From contig CAZXIN010000015.1 of the NCBI GenBank assembly GCA_964640795.1, forward strand, positions 38,651 to 102,650: a stretch of DNA of 64,000 bases, written 5' to 3'. Source of the stretch: M269 sp964640795 (GTDB lineage: Bacteria; Pseudomonadota; Gammaproteobacteria; Enterobacterales; Alteromonadaceae). Positions 16,367 through 24,586 of this stretch are shown piece by piece (the first letter of the stretch is position 1; each line of letters starts with the position of its first letter). A program made the translations under genes and the position numbers. The notes beneath the pieces were generated by a model. The model searched no databases, was not told the origin of the DNA, and was given only the letters and a program-made list of their open reading frames with translations.

Positions 16367-17344
16367 ATGCAAAGATTAAAAAATGCTGCATTATTACTGT
16401 GTTTTGTTTATGTATTTCTAGGTAGTGTTGACACTAAAGCTGCGACTATTTCTATAAAAGATTTTGTGCAACTCCAAGACCAATATAGAAACGTCTCATT
16501 ATCGCCTTATATACAAAACCCTGCTGCTTATGTTGATGAAAACAGCCACTCTGCTGAAGAAAATATCTATCTCAGTCATTTGATACTGAATCAACTTGCT
16601 TTAGTTAAAAGTCCAACACTGGTGCAAAGAGCGTGGCGAGAAGCGCAGTCGAAAAGTACGCGTATTTTGTCTATGCCATCTACTGAGCATGTTAACCAAT
16701 CTTTGATTGTTGTTCATATTGCGAATGCGGCTAATATGGTCGATAGGCACTGGCAAGCTTATGAAGTACAAAACGAGTTTAAGCAACGTTGGGAATCCGG
16801 TGGGTGGTCATGGGCTGAGTATTTTCTTGAGCAAAGCTCTGTGAAAAGGATGGCTATGGTATTTTGGTTAGATGACTTGTCAGATTCAGAAGTGCAATTG
16901 CTTGCCGAAAGTTATCTAGAAGAAGGTCTTCAATACGATCTTGGCAATAACCGCCAGCTCAGTTTACTGCTTAAAAGAGCGCCATCTACTGAATTATTTA
17001 GTGTGTTGTGGCAGCGACCAAGTGATGCATACAGTCATCATGTTTTAAAAGGCATTATTGATGAAGGGGAAAACGTAGAAGAAATTATTCTTGCCACACA
17101 AAACCCCAAACTGAGTTCGCAAGCACTGTTTAGCTTAGTTAAAACCCATAGTGATCAAACCAATGTACAGTCCTTCCTTAGAGAAGCGATTGAAAGCGAA
17201 AAGCTATCATCGGCAACTTTAGGAACCTTAAGATTGTTAGGTGACGACAGGTTTAGAAGCCAACTCTTAAGGCATTACCAGCAGCAACCTACAACGACAT
17301 TTACTCGTCAAGTTGTTAAGCAACTTGGGGGAGAAATACAATGA
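16367..17344 (+). CDS. Exported protein of unknown function, coupled to a secreted M14 carboxypeptidase
   Basis: The 325-residue product has a signal peptide (AALLLCFVYVFLGSVDTKA) and a mature region dominated by amphipathic helices. Its second half has short helical units suggestive of HEAT-like repeats (SSQALFSLVKTHSDQTNVQS, LREAIESEKLSSATLGTLRL). I do not recognise a family. Its TGA overlaps the ATG of the carboxypeptidase gene by 4 bases (ATGA), so translation is probably coupled and the two proteins are likely made together outside the cytoplasm. A role as chaperone, inhibitor or partner of the peptidase is possible but only inferred from position. Confidence 0.7.
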   Translation: MQRLKNAALLLCFVYVFLGSVDTKAATISIKDFVQLQDQYRNVSLSPYIQNPAAYVDENSHSAEENIYLSHLILNQLALVKSPTLVQRAWREAQSKSTRILSMPSTEHVNQSLIVVHIANAANMVDRHWQAYEVQNEFKQRWESGGWSWAEYFLEQSSVKRMAMVFWLDDLSDSEVQLLAESYLEEGLQYDLGNNRQLSLLLKRAPSTELFSVLWQRPSDAYSHHVLKGIIDEGENVEEIILATQNPKLSSQALFSLVKTHSDQTNVQSFLREAIESEKLSSATLGTLRLLGDDRFRSQLLRHYQQQPTTTFTRQVVKQLGGEIQ

Positions 17345-19239
17345 AACTCTCTGCATTATTTTTATGTTTGCTCAGCGGCGCGACATGCGCTCAAGTATTT
17401 ACTTATACGGAACTTGTACGTAGCGAAAACGAAATTCCATTAGGTTACCCTGTACCCATACCTATTGATTCTTTATTGCCAATTGACGGCTATAGAACAT
17501 ATAACAGCTTGGATTTACGTCACCAACAATTAGCAGATATGGCACCCTTTATTCAGCGTCGACAGGTAGGACAGACGATAGAGCAAAGGCCTATTTGGTC
17601 TTACTTCATTAGTAATTTTACTGAGCAAACCGTGTCTGGTGCCAATAAAGGTAGTGCGGTCATTAATGGGGGTATTCATGCGCGTGAATGGCAGTCACCG
17701 GAAGCCGTAACTGGTTTTATTGAAACCTTATTCGAACAGCAGAATGATGAATATGTCCATCAGTATATTATTGAAAACTTGGAGCTTATGGTTATTCCTG
17801 TGCTCAATATTGACGGTTTTCTTCAAACTCAGCGCTTTCCTACGCAGGTCACCGAATCTGAAGCCGTGCCGCGAGATGGGCGTATGCGGCGTAAGAATAT
17901 GCGTGATGTCGACCAAAATATTTTGACCTCGGCAGATAATTTATTTGGTGTTGATCTTAATCGTAATAATGATCCGTTCTTTGGTAGTGACGATCAGGGG
18001 AGTTCTCCAAACCAGAACTCCATTGTCCATCGTGGTGCTGTTGCTAGTTCTGAGCCTGAAACACAAGCATTACAACAAGCCGCTATTGATGTAGGACAAG
18101 AACGACTGCGCTTTTATATGGATACGCATTCATTTACTCAGATTTATTTTACGCCACAAACAGGAAATATTCGGCGAAATGATGTGACGACTCGTGTAGC
18201 CACTTCAATGCGCGCAGCGAATAATTTCAGTTATGCTTTTGGTCCTTCAGGGGCAGGGACTGGTATAGGTGCAACGGATGAATATTTCGCGAATACTTTT
18301 GAAGTACCTTCCTTCACGTTAGAAGTAGAGCCAGGGAACATGGGAGGTTTGCAATACGGTGGCTTTGGCGTGTCTCATGATGGCTTTATATTGCCTGAAA
18401 GTGAAGTAACCAGAATGCGAGCAGAAACCAGTGATGCGACCATGCTTGGTTTGTACACTATGACAGAGTTACCTTTATTGGAGAGCGCAACAATAAGCCG
18501 TGTAGATGATCAAAGTGTTGTTTTCTCTGGTCGTTGGGTTGCGAATAATGGAACAGGGCGTGTACTAGAGATTGCGAATAGTGAATCATTACAATCGGGC
18601 GTTGAATATCAATTGTCATTGCAGTTTAACAAACCTATGCGGAGAGTTATTAATAATGAAGTCGTCTCTTTTGCAAACTTGTCAGCTGTTAGGGAATTAG
18701 ATGTATCGTTGGTTGGACGAACAACAGAGGCGGTTGAATGGGATTTACAAAGTGAAAATGGTGTTTGGACATTAGACGAGGATTTATACGAGCGATATCA
18801 AACAGACACGTTTGTGTTGCCTTTTACATTGCCGCAAGCGTTTGATTTTGATGCGCATGAGTTGCTTGCATTTTCTGTTGATACAGTCGATATGGTTGGA
18901 CAATCTCTAGATGCGAACCCCGCGACAATCAGCGATTGGCAAAATGGTTCATGGCTTGCCCATGAAAACTCTGACGGTATTGAAGATGACACCGGTGGCA
19001 TTGATAGATCGCTACGACTCATTGACGATGAAAGTGATTTATTTGTTGCTGCACCTCCACCTCCACCTCCACCTCCACCTCCACCTCCACCTCCACCTCC
19101 AACTCCTCCTACAGTACCTGCACCACAGCCTGAGAGTTCGGGGAGCTCTGGAGGTGGCAGCATGAGTTTTGGGCTGTACGGGCTTTTGGGGTTATTGACT
19201 CTCAGGAGGCTAAAGCTCTCACGTCGTATCAATAATTAA
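17341..19239 (+). CDS. Secreted M14 zinc carboxypeptidase with polyproline linker and GlyGly-CTERM tail
   Basis: A 632-residue secreted peptidase that removes C-terminal residues from peptides. A Sec signal (LSALFLCLLSGATCA) is followed by the M14 domain: zinc site GGIHAREWQSPE (His113, Glu116), DGRMRRKNMRD, GVDLNRN, third ligand in MDTHSFTQ, and catalytic Glu in FTLEVEPG. A beta-rich domain follows, then 16 consecutive prolines, then a Ser/Gly stretch with GSMSFGLYGLLGLLTL and a basic end. This tail fits the GlyGly-CTERM sorting signal, known to be processed by rhombosortase for surface display or type II secretion. No rhombosortase gene is in the window. Confidence 0.9.
   Translation: MKLSALFLCLLSGATCAQVFTYTELVRSENEIPLGYPVPIPIDSLLPIDGYRTYNSLDLRHQQLADMAPFIQRRQVGQTIEQRPIWSYFISNFTEQTVSGANKGSAVINGGIHAREWQSPEAVTGFIETLFEQQNDEYVHQYIIENLELMVIPVLNIDGFLQTQRFPTQVTESEAVPRDGRMRRKNMRDVDQNILTSADNLFGVDLNRNNDPFFGSDDQGSSPNQNSIVHRGAVASSEPETQALQQAAIDVGQERLRFYMDTHSFTQIYFTPQTGNIRRNDVTTRVATSMRAANNFSYAFGPSGAGTGIGATDEYFANTFEVPSFTLEVEPGNMGGLQYGGFGVSHDGFILPESEVTRMRAETSDATMLGLYTMTELPLLESATISRVDDQSVVFSGRWVANNGTGRVLEIANSESLQSGVEYQLSLQFNKPMRRVINNEVVSFANLSAVRELDVSLVGRTTEAVEWDLQSENGVWTLDEDLYERYQTDTFVLPFTLPQAFDFDAHELLAFSVDTVDMVGQSLDANPATISDWQNGSWLAHENSDGIEDDTGGIDRSLRLIDDESDLFVAAPPPPPPPPPPPPPPPPTPPTVPAPQPESSGSSGGGSMSFGLYGLLGLLTLRRLKLSRRINN
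19054..19101 (+). repeat. Hexanucleotide microsatellite (CCTCCA x 8) encoding 16 prolines
   Basis: Eight tandem CCTCCA units lie inside the M14 carboxypeptidase gene. The unit is a multiple of three, so gain or loss of copies changes linker length without a frameshift. Confidence 0.95.
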
Positions 19240-19317
19240 GGTGTATCTAATATCGCGGTAAGTTACTTACACCATAGGATACAGCTTGGTTTTGTAGGTG
19301 TTTCAAACTTGACATAA

Positions 19318-19337
19318 TACTGTATTTATATACAGTA
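19318..19337. promoter_or_regulatory. LexA (SOS) box upstream of imuA
   Basis: TACTGTATTTATATACAGTA is a near-perfect E. coli-type LexA operator (CTGT-N8-ACAG core within TACTGT...ACAGTA). It ends 6 bases before the imuA ATG. A CATAAT -10 candidate at 19313-19318 overlaps its left end and a TTGACA lies at 19309-19314, so LexA binding would block initiation. Confidence 0.93.
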
Positions 19338-19343
19338 TTATGT

Positions 19344-20030
19344 ATGAAGAATATTATCTCGTTACTGCAAAATAAGCGCCTGGTATGGAAAGCTAGTCAT
19401 CAACCTTCGTGTTCATTTCAATATACCCAGACGGGGTTTGGTGAGGTTGACGAAGCTTTAGATGGTGGATGGCCGCAGGCTGGCGTCGTGTCATTAAAAA
19501 GCATTTTAGGGGTAGGGGAATTACGACTTTTTCTACCCGCTTTAAAGCAACGTTGTCAGCAAAGCAACCGATTACTGGTGATCATATCACCGCCATGTTC
19601 GATCAACGCAGAAATGCTTTGTGAGCATGGATTCGACTTGCAAAATATTATCCTTCTGCAACCTGAGAGTCGTGACTCGCAGCTTTGGAGTGCAGAGCAA
19701 TGTTTAAAAAGTGGCTGTTGTGAAGCTGTATTGATATGGCAAGCCAATTTGCAAGTGCATCAAGTTAAGCGTTTGCAATTAGCTGCACAGCAAGGCGATG
19801 CTCTCAATGTGGTTTTTAGCCACAAACGAGTTTATCAAAGCTTGCCTTTTTCTCTTTCTATAGAGGTATTTCCTACTGCACAAGGTATCGAAGTCAAGGT
19901 TAATAAGCGTCGAGGTGGTTGGCCTTTAGCGCCTTTTAAAGTCAGTATGCATAAGCGGTGGCCGCAATTAACCAAGCCAAAAAATCCCGATAATCTACTA
20001 CATTTTCCGCAACACAAGGCTAGCTTATGA
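19344..20030 (+). CDS. imuA: ImuA, SOS-inducible translesion synthesis accessory protein
   Basis: The 228-residue protein is the RecA/SulA-like first component of the ImuA-ImuB-DnaE2 mutasome. Recognisable features are FGEVDEALDGGWPQAGVVSL at the start of the RecA-like core and the C-terminal basic motif KRRGGWP, typical of ImuA. The nucleotide-binding P-loop position reads SILGVGELRLFL and lacks a canonical GKT, as often in this family. It starts 6 bases after a LexA box and overlaps imuB by ATGA, so the operon is damage-induced and translationally coupled. No Shine-Dalgarno is obvious; the leader must be very short. Confidence 0.9.
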   Translation: MKNIISLLQNKRLVWKASHQPSCSFQYTQTGFGEVDEALDGGWPQAGVVSLKSILGVGELRLFLPALKQRCQQSNRLLVIISPPCSINAEMLCEHGFDLQNIILLQPESRDSQLWSAEQCLKSGCCEAVLIWQANLQVHQVKRLQLAAQQGDALNVVFSHKRVYQSLPFSLSIEVFPTAQGIEVKVNKRRGGWPLAPFKVSMHKRWPQLTKPKNPDNLLHFPQHKASL

Positions 20031-21439
20031 CTGGCTTATGGATCTATCTGCATTTTCCGCAATTGCAACTGGACAGTTTGCTCGCACAGCAAGAACGTGA
20101 AGAAGGTGCCGCATTGGTTATCGTTGAGCAATCTCAAGTTCAGGTAACTCAACTGAGTCAGTTAGCCATTGATGCTGGCATTTGTCAGGGAATGAGTTTA
20201 GCCGCTGCGACGACTCTATGTGGTGACTTACAGGTGCATCCTTATCAAGCGAGAATTGAAACAGACAAACTGACAGAAGTGGCCGACAAGCTCTATATGC
20301 TGACGAGTGATATTTGCTTTTTCACAGAGACAGGTTTGCTGCTTCGTATTCATACGATGCTTAAACTTTATGGAGGCCTTGACGCTTATTGGTTAGCGAT
20401 CCAACATCAATTAACAAGCTTAAAGGTCACGTATCATTATGGTATTGCACTGACACCATTAGCAGCGAAGCTTCTAGCACTTAATCATTGGGATAAAATT
20501 ACACAAGATCATCTCAAAATACAGCAGCATTTAATGCGTTGCTCATTGCAATTGAGCGAACTTGATAATAAAACGGTACAAAAGCTGAATCGGGTTGGGA
20601 TCAGGCAGTTAGGTCAATTAGTCAATATTCCGCTGGTTGATATTGCCAAACGGTTCACTTATGAGTTAGCAGAGTATCTAGGTCGTTTATTTGGTGAGCA
20701 GCCACACCCTGTTGAATTTTATCACCCTACAGCGCGCTTTGAACGTTATGTTGAGCTGCTTTATGAAATCAGTAGCAGCCAAACACTGATCTATCCGATT
20801 TGTCAGCTCTTGAAGGCAATGGAACAGTTTTTAGTCTTACGTGATCAATTGACGATAAGAATTAACCTGCGTTTGCATCAGCGTGAGCATGAAGCGTTGG
20901 ATTTCAGTGTAGGAGCTCAGCAAGGTGAATACCGTGTTGCCGTTTGGCAGCGTTTAATTGCGCTGCAATTAGAGCATGTCACATTACAATCGCCAGTATC
21001 TGCACTCACTTTGAGTGTTGATGATGCGCATGTTCGGATACCAGAAAAGTCGGATTTATTTTCAGGTAAACAAGGGGAATTGACACGTCTGCAACTTATG
21101 GCAATATTACAGGCTAAGCTTGGTGAGCAGGCTGTATCGAGCCCGGTGTTTGTTAATGATCATCGTCCTGAGCGAGCAAACCAAAGTTCGAATCTTTTCC
21201 ATTCACAAAAGAATACTGGAACACCGCAGCCTATGCGTCCTACCTTTTTACTGCCTCAGCCTATCAGTTTGAATCAAAAAGTGAGTATTGAACATGGTCC
21301 GGAGCGTATTCAAACTGGGTGGTGGGATAGCACAGAGATTGAGCGAGATTATTTTATTGCGCGTACGCCTCAGGGGCAGTGGCATTGGATTTTTCGTACA
21401 CCAGAACAGCAGTGGTTTCTACATGGAATCTTTAGTTAA
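20027..21439 (+). CDS. imuB: ImuB, Y-family polymerase-like mutasome hub
   Basis: ImuB is a catalytically inactive DinB-like protein that bridges the beta clamp, ImuA and DnaE2. The 470-residue product starts GLWIYLHFPQLQLDSLL, where active Y-family enzymes have the first metal-binding Asp; it is absent here, as in known ImuB. A finger/thumb region and a little-finger-like domain follow. The stretch PEKSDLFSGKQGELTRLQL may contain the clamp-binding motif, and NDHRPE is typical of the family. It overlaps imuA by 4 bases, and dnaE2 begins directly after its stop. SOS control comes from the upstream LexA box. Confidence 0.9.
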   Translation: MTGLWIYLHFPQLQLDSLLAQQEREEGAALVIVEQSQVQVTQLSQLAIDAGICQGMSLAAATTLCGDLQVHPYQARIETDKLTEVADKLYMLTSDICFFTETGLLLRIHTMLKLYGGLDAYWLAIQHQLTSLKVTYHYGIALTPLAAKLLALNHWDKITQDHLKIQQHLMRCSLQLSELDNKTVQKLNRVGIRQLGQLVNIPLVDIAKRFTYELAEYLGRLFGEQPHPVEFYHPTARFERYVELLYEISSSQTLIYPICQLLKAMEQFLVLRDQLTIRINLRLHQREHEALDFSVGAQQGEYRVAVWQRLIALQLEHVTLQSPVSALTLSVDDAHVRIPEKSDLFSGKQGELTRLQLMAILQAKLGEQAVSSPVFVNDHRPERANQSSNLFHSQKNTGTPQPMRPTFLLPQPISLNQKVSIEHGPERIQTGWWDSTEIERDYFIARTPQGQWHWIFRTPEQQWFLHGIFS

Positions 21440-24400
21440 GTGCATGCTTACGCTGAATTGGTTTGCCAGAGTAACTTTTCTTTTTTAACAGGTGCTTCTC
21501 ATCCTCAAGAGTTAGTAGAGCAAGCTAACTTTCTAAATTATCAAGCAATAGCTATCACCGATGAGTGCTCGGTAGCGGGTATTGCACGTGCTTACACCCA
21601 GATTAAAACAAAAGCATTACCTATTAAGTTGATTGTCGGCAGTCTGTTTAGATTGGAAGGCAGTTTAACCTTGGTATTGCTTTGCCCCGATCATAAAGCG
21701 TATGCGGAAATGTGCAGAGTCATCACTAATGCAAGACGTCGCTCGATTAAAGGTGATTATCAACTCGAACTGTGGGATTTACGTACGATAAAGCATTGTT
21801 TGGTCATTTGGTTGCCAAGTGGTGATAAACAGGCTGATGAACAATGGGGAAAGCAACTCAACCAACTTTATTCAACATGCTTGTGGATTGGTTGTCAACG
21901 ACACCTTACCGCTAATGAAGCTGATTATATTCGACATTGCGAGCAGCTAAGCTTTGATTACGATATGCCAGTAACAGCCTGTGGTGGTGTGTTGATGCAT
22001 CATCCTGAGCGATTGCCATTACAGCATACATTAACGGCCATTCGTTTGGGGCAACCAGTGACACAATTAGGTCGAGGGCTTTTATCTAACAGTGAATATT
22101 CTTTACGGCCGTTGGCTAAGCTTGCGCATCTATTTAAACCTCAGTGGTTGGCGGAATCGGTGAGTATCGCGCAACGATGTTGCTTTTGTTTAAGTGAGCT
22201 ACGTTACCAATATCCCGCCGAGTTAATCCCACAACAACAAACGCCAACAACTTATTTAAGGGCATTAGTTGAACAGGGTATTAAGAAGCGTTTCCCGGAT
22301 GGCTTGATTGATAGGTTGGATATTTTAGAGACGATAGAAAAAGAGCTGACCCTGATCGCATCAAGAAGGTACGAACATTTTTTTATTACTGTACATGACA
22401 TTGTTCAGTTTGCTAAACGACAGCAGATTCTTTATCAAGGGAGGGGGTCAGCAGCCAATTCGGTTGTGTGTTATTGCTTGGAAATTACAGCGGTAGATCC
22501 ACGTCAAGTGGACGTATTGTTCGAGCGCTTTATTTCTCAAGAGCGTGATGAAGAGCCTGATATTGATGTCGATTTTGAGCATGAGCGTCGTGAGGAAGTG
22601 ATTCAATACATTTATAGAAAGTATGGACGGCACCGTACAGCTTTGGCAGCCACGGTGATAACTTATCGAACCAAAAGTGCGCTTAGAGATGTAGGTAAAG
22701 CCTTGGGTATTAACGATACTCAGCTAGATTACTTTATTAAGAATATTAATCACAGAGACAAAGCTTTAGGGTGGCAAAGTCAAATTCAGAATTTAGGGTT
22801 TGATCCTCACTCTTCACAGAGTCAGCTTTTTACTGAATTAGTTGGGCAGATTAAAGGCTTCCCTAGGCATTTATCTCAGCATGTTGGCGGGTTTGTTATC
22901 GCATCGGGGCCGCTTTATGAACTCGTGCCCATTGAAAATGCAGCAATGGAGGAGCGAACAGTTATTCAATGGGATAAAGATGATTTAGAAAGCTTAGGAC
23001 TGTTAAAGGTTGATGTTCTGGCACTCGGCATGTTGACAGCCATTCGTAAATCTTTTGCCTTGATAGAACAACATTATGGACATCGTTGGACTATCCCAGA
23101 TATTACCTGTTTGCAGGACGATAAGCAGGTTTATGGCATGATACAACGTGCAGACACCGTGGGTGTGTTTCAAATTGAATCCCGCGCACAGATGAGTATG
23201 TTACCTCGTCTTAAACCTAGGAGTTACTATGATTTAGTTATTCAGATAGCTATTGTTCGTCCTGGGCCAATCCAAGGGGGAATGGTACATCCTTTTTTGA
23301 AGAATCGAGAAAAACCAGAACAGACTGAGTATCCGTCAGAAGCGTTAAAAACGGTGCTTGAGAGAACGAATGGTGTACCTATTTTTCAAGAACAAGTCAT
23401 TAAAATTGCGATGGTTGCCGCGGGTTTTAGTGGTGGCGAAGCAGATCAGCTGCGCCGTGCTATGGGTACTTGGAAAAAAACAGGTGAACTAGAAAAGCAT
23501 GGTAAAAAGCTGATAGAGGGTATGTTAAATAATGGCTATAGTCTTGAGTATGCTCAGCGTATTTTTGAACAAATAAAAGGTTTTGGTGAGTATGGGTTCC
23601 CTGAATCGCATTCAGCATCATTTGCTGTTTTAGCTTACGTGTCATCGTGGCTCAAATATTATTATCCTGCAGCATTTTACATTGGCTTACTGAATAGCTG
23701 GCCTATGGGATTTTATGCTCCGAATCAATTAGTACAAGATGCAAAGCGTCATCAAGTTGGTTTGTTGCCTATTTGTATTAACCAATCTGGTTATGAACAT
23801 GAATTGGAATACTATCGAGGTGAGTGGGCTATTCGTCTCGGCTTTCGACTGATAAAAGGTGTGTCTGCTAACATTGCCAGACAGCTTGTTGAGTTGCGCC
23901 CAGAAGGTGGCTTTAGCTGTATCAGCCAAGTTAAGCAGTTAGTGAAAAAGCAAGATGATCTTGAAGCACTTGCTAGTGCAGACGCTTTCAGTATATTGCA
24001 GCAACATCGTTATCAAGCGCGTTGGTCATTGATGGACGGTGAAAATGAGCTTGCGTTATTTCAATCACCTAATGATCCTGAAAGCTTTCAACTAACCCCT
24101 GCGAATGATGTAGAAAACCTTATTGAAGATTATCAAGCAACAACCTTGAGTCTGAAACTGCATCCTATACGTTTGCTAAAAGAAGCTGGGTTACTCCCTA
24201 AATACACAAGTGCTAGCGATTTACACCATGTTCCACATAAACAAGTCATCAGTGTTGTCGGGCTTGTTATTGGTAGGCAGAGACCCGGTACTTCGAGAGG
24301 TGTTACTTTCATGACGCTAGAAGATGACACCGGCAATATTAATGTGATTGTTTGGCTTGCGACTGCCAGATGTCAACAAAAGCACTTTCTTAAATCCACT

Positions 24401-24526
24401 ATCGTTGCGGTAAAAGGTATTTTGGAACGTGGAGATGGTGGCGTCACTCATGTAATAGCGGGAAGGATCGAAGATAAATCTCATCTACTAGATGAATTGA
24501 ATACCAAGTCTCGGGATTTTCATTAA
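21440..24526 (+). CDS. dnaE2: Error-prone DNA polymerase DnaE2 (ImuC)
   Basis: A C-family polymerase alpha subunit that does mutagenic lesion bypass in the SOS response. The 1028-residue product starts at GTG 21440, immediately after the imuB stop. It has an N-terminal PHP domain (YAELVCQSNFSFLTGASHP, AITDECSVAG), palm with catalytic aspartates in PDIDVDFEHERR near 374-378, QGRGSAANS, the fingers motif FGEYGFPESHSASFA, and a C-terminal OB fold (VIGRQRPGTSRGVTFMTLED). The PHP motif has VC where many DnaE2 proteins have HC. The length is normal. A stem-loop follows 26 bp later. Confidence 0.95.
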   Translation: MHAYAELVCQSNFSFLTGASHPQELVEQANFLNYQAIAITDECSVAGIARAYTQIKTKALPIKLIVGSLFRLEGSLTLVLLCPDHKAYAEMCRVITNARRRSIKGDYQLELWDLRTIKHCLVIWLPSGDKQADEQWGKQLNQLYSTCLWIGCQRHLTANEADYIRHCEQLSFDYDMPVTACGGVLMHHPERLPLQHTLTAIRLGQPVTQLGRGLLSNSEYSLRPLAKLAHLFKPQWLAESVSIAQRCCFCLSELRYQYPAELIPQQQTPTTYLRALVEQGIKKRFPDGLIDRLDILETIEKELTLIASRRYEHFFITVHDIVQFAKRQQILYQGRGSAANSVVCYCLEITAVDPRQVDVLFERFISQERDEEPDIDVDFEHERREEVIQYIYRKYGRHRTALAATVITYRTKSALRDVGKALGINDTQLDYFIKNINHRDKALGWQSQIQNLGFDPHSSQSQLFTELVGQIKGFPRHLSQHVGGFVIASGPLYELVPIENAAMEERTVIQWDKDDLESLGLLKVDVLALGMLTAIRKSFALIEQHYGHRWTIPDITCLQDDKQVYGMIQRADTVGVFQIESRAQMSMLPRLKPRSYYDLVIQIAIVRPGPIQGGMVHPFLKNREKPEQTEYPSEALKTVLERTNGVPIFQEQVIKIAMVAAGFSGGEADQLRRAMGTWKKTGELEKHGKKLIEGMLNNGYSLEYAQRIFEQIKGFGEYGFPESHSASFAVLAYVSSWLKYYYPAAFYIGLLNSWPMGFYAPNQLVQDAKRHQVGLLPICINQSGYEHELEYYRGEWAIRLGFRLIKGVSANIARQLVELRPEGGFSCISQVKQLVKKQDDLEALASADAFSILQQHRYQARWSLMDGENELALFQSPNDPESFQLTPANDVENLIEDYQATTLSLKLHPIRLLKEAGLLPKYTSASDLHHVPHKQVISVVGLVIGRQRPGTSRGVTFMTLEDDTGNINVIVWLATARCQQKHFLKSTIVAVKGILERGDGGVTHVIAGRIEDKSHLLDELNTKSRDFH

Positions 24527-24551
24527 GGGGTGTTAATAGAGGCCAGTGAGA

Positions 24552-24577
24552 GATAGCCTGAAAATCTCCAGGCTATC
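24552..24577. terminator. Terminator between convergent dnaE2 and S9 peptidase genes
   Basis: GATAGCCTG and CAGGCTATC form a 9-bp stem with an 8-base loop, followed by ATTTCT on the plus strand. It lies between two convergent genes and may serve both. The T-tail is weak. Confidence 0.65.
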
Positions 24578-24586
24578 ATTTCTAAA

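Noticed and set aside
18798..19232. A 144-codon minus-strand frame with a polyglycine run opposite the M14 gene.
   Set aside because: The glycine run is just the complement of the CCTCCA repeat that encodes prolines in the true gene.
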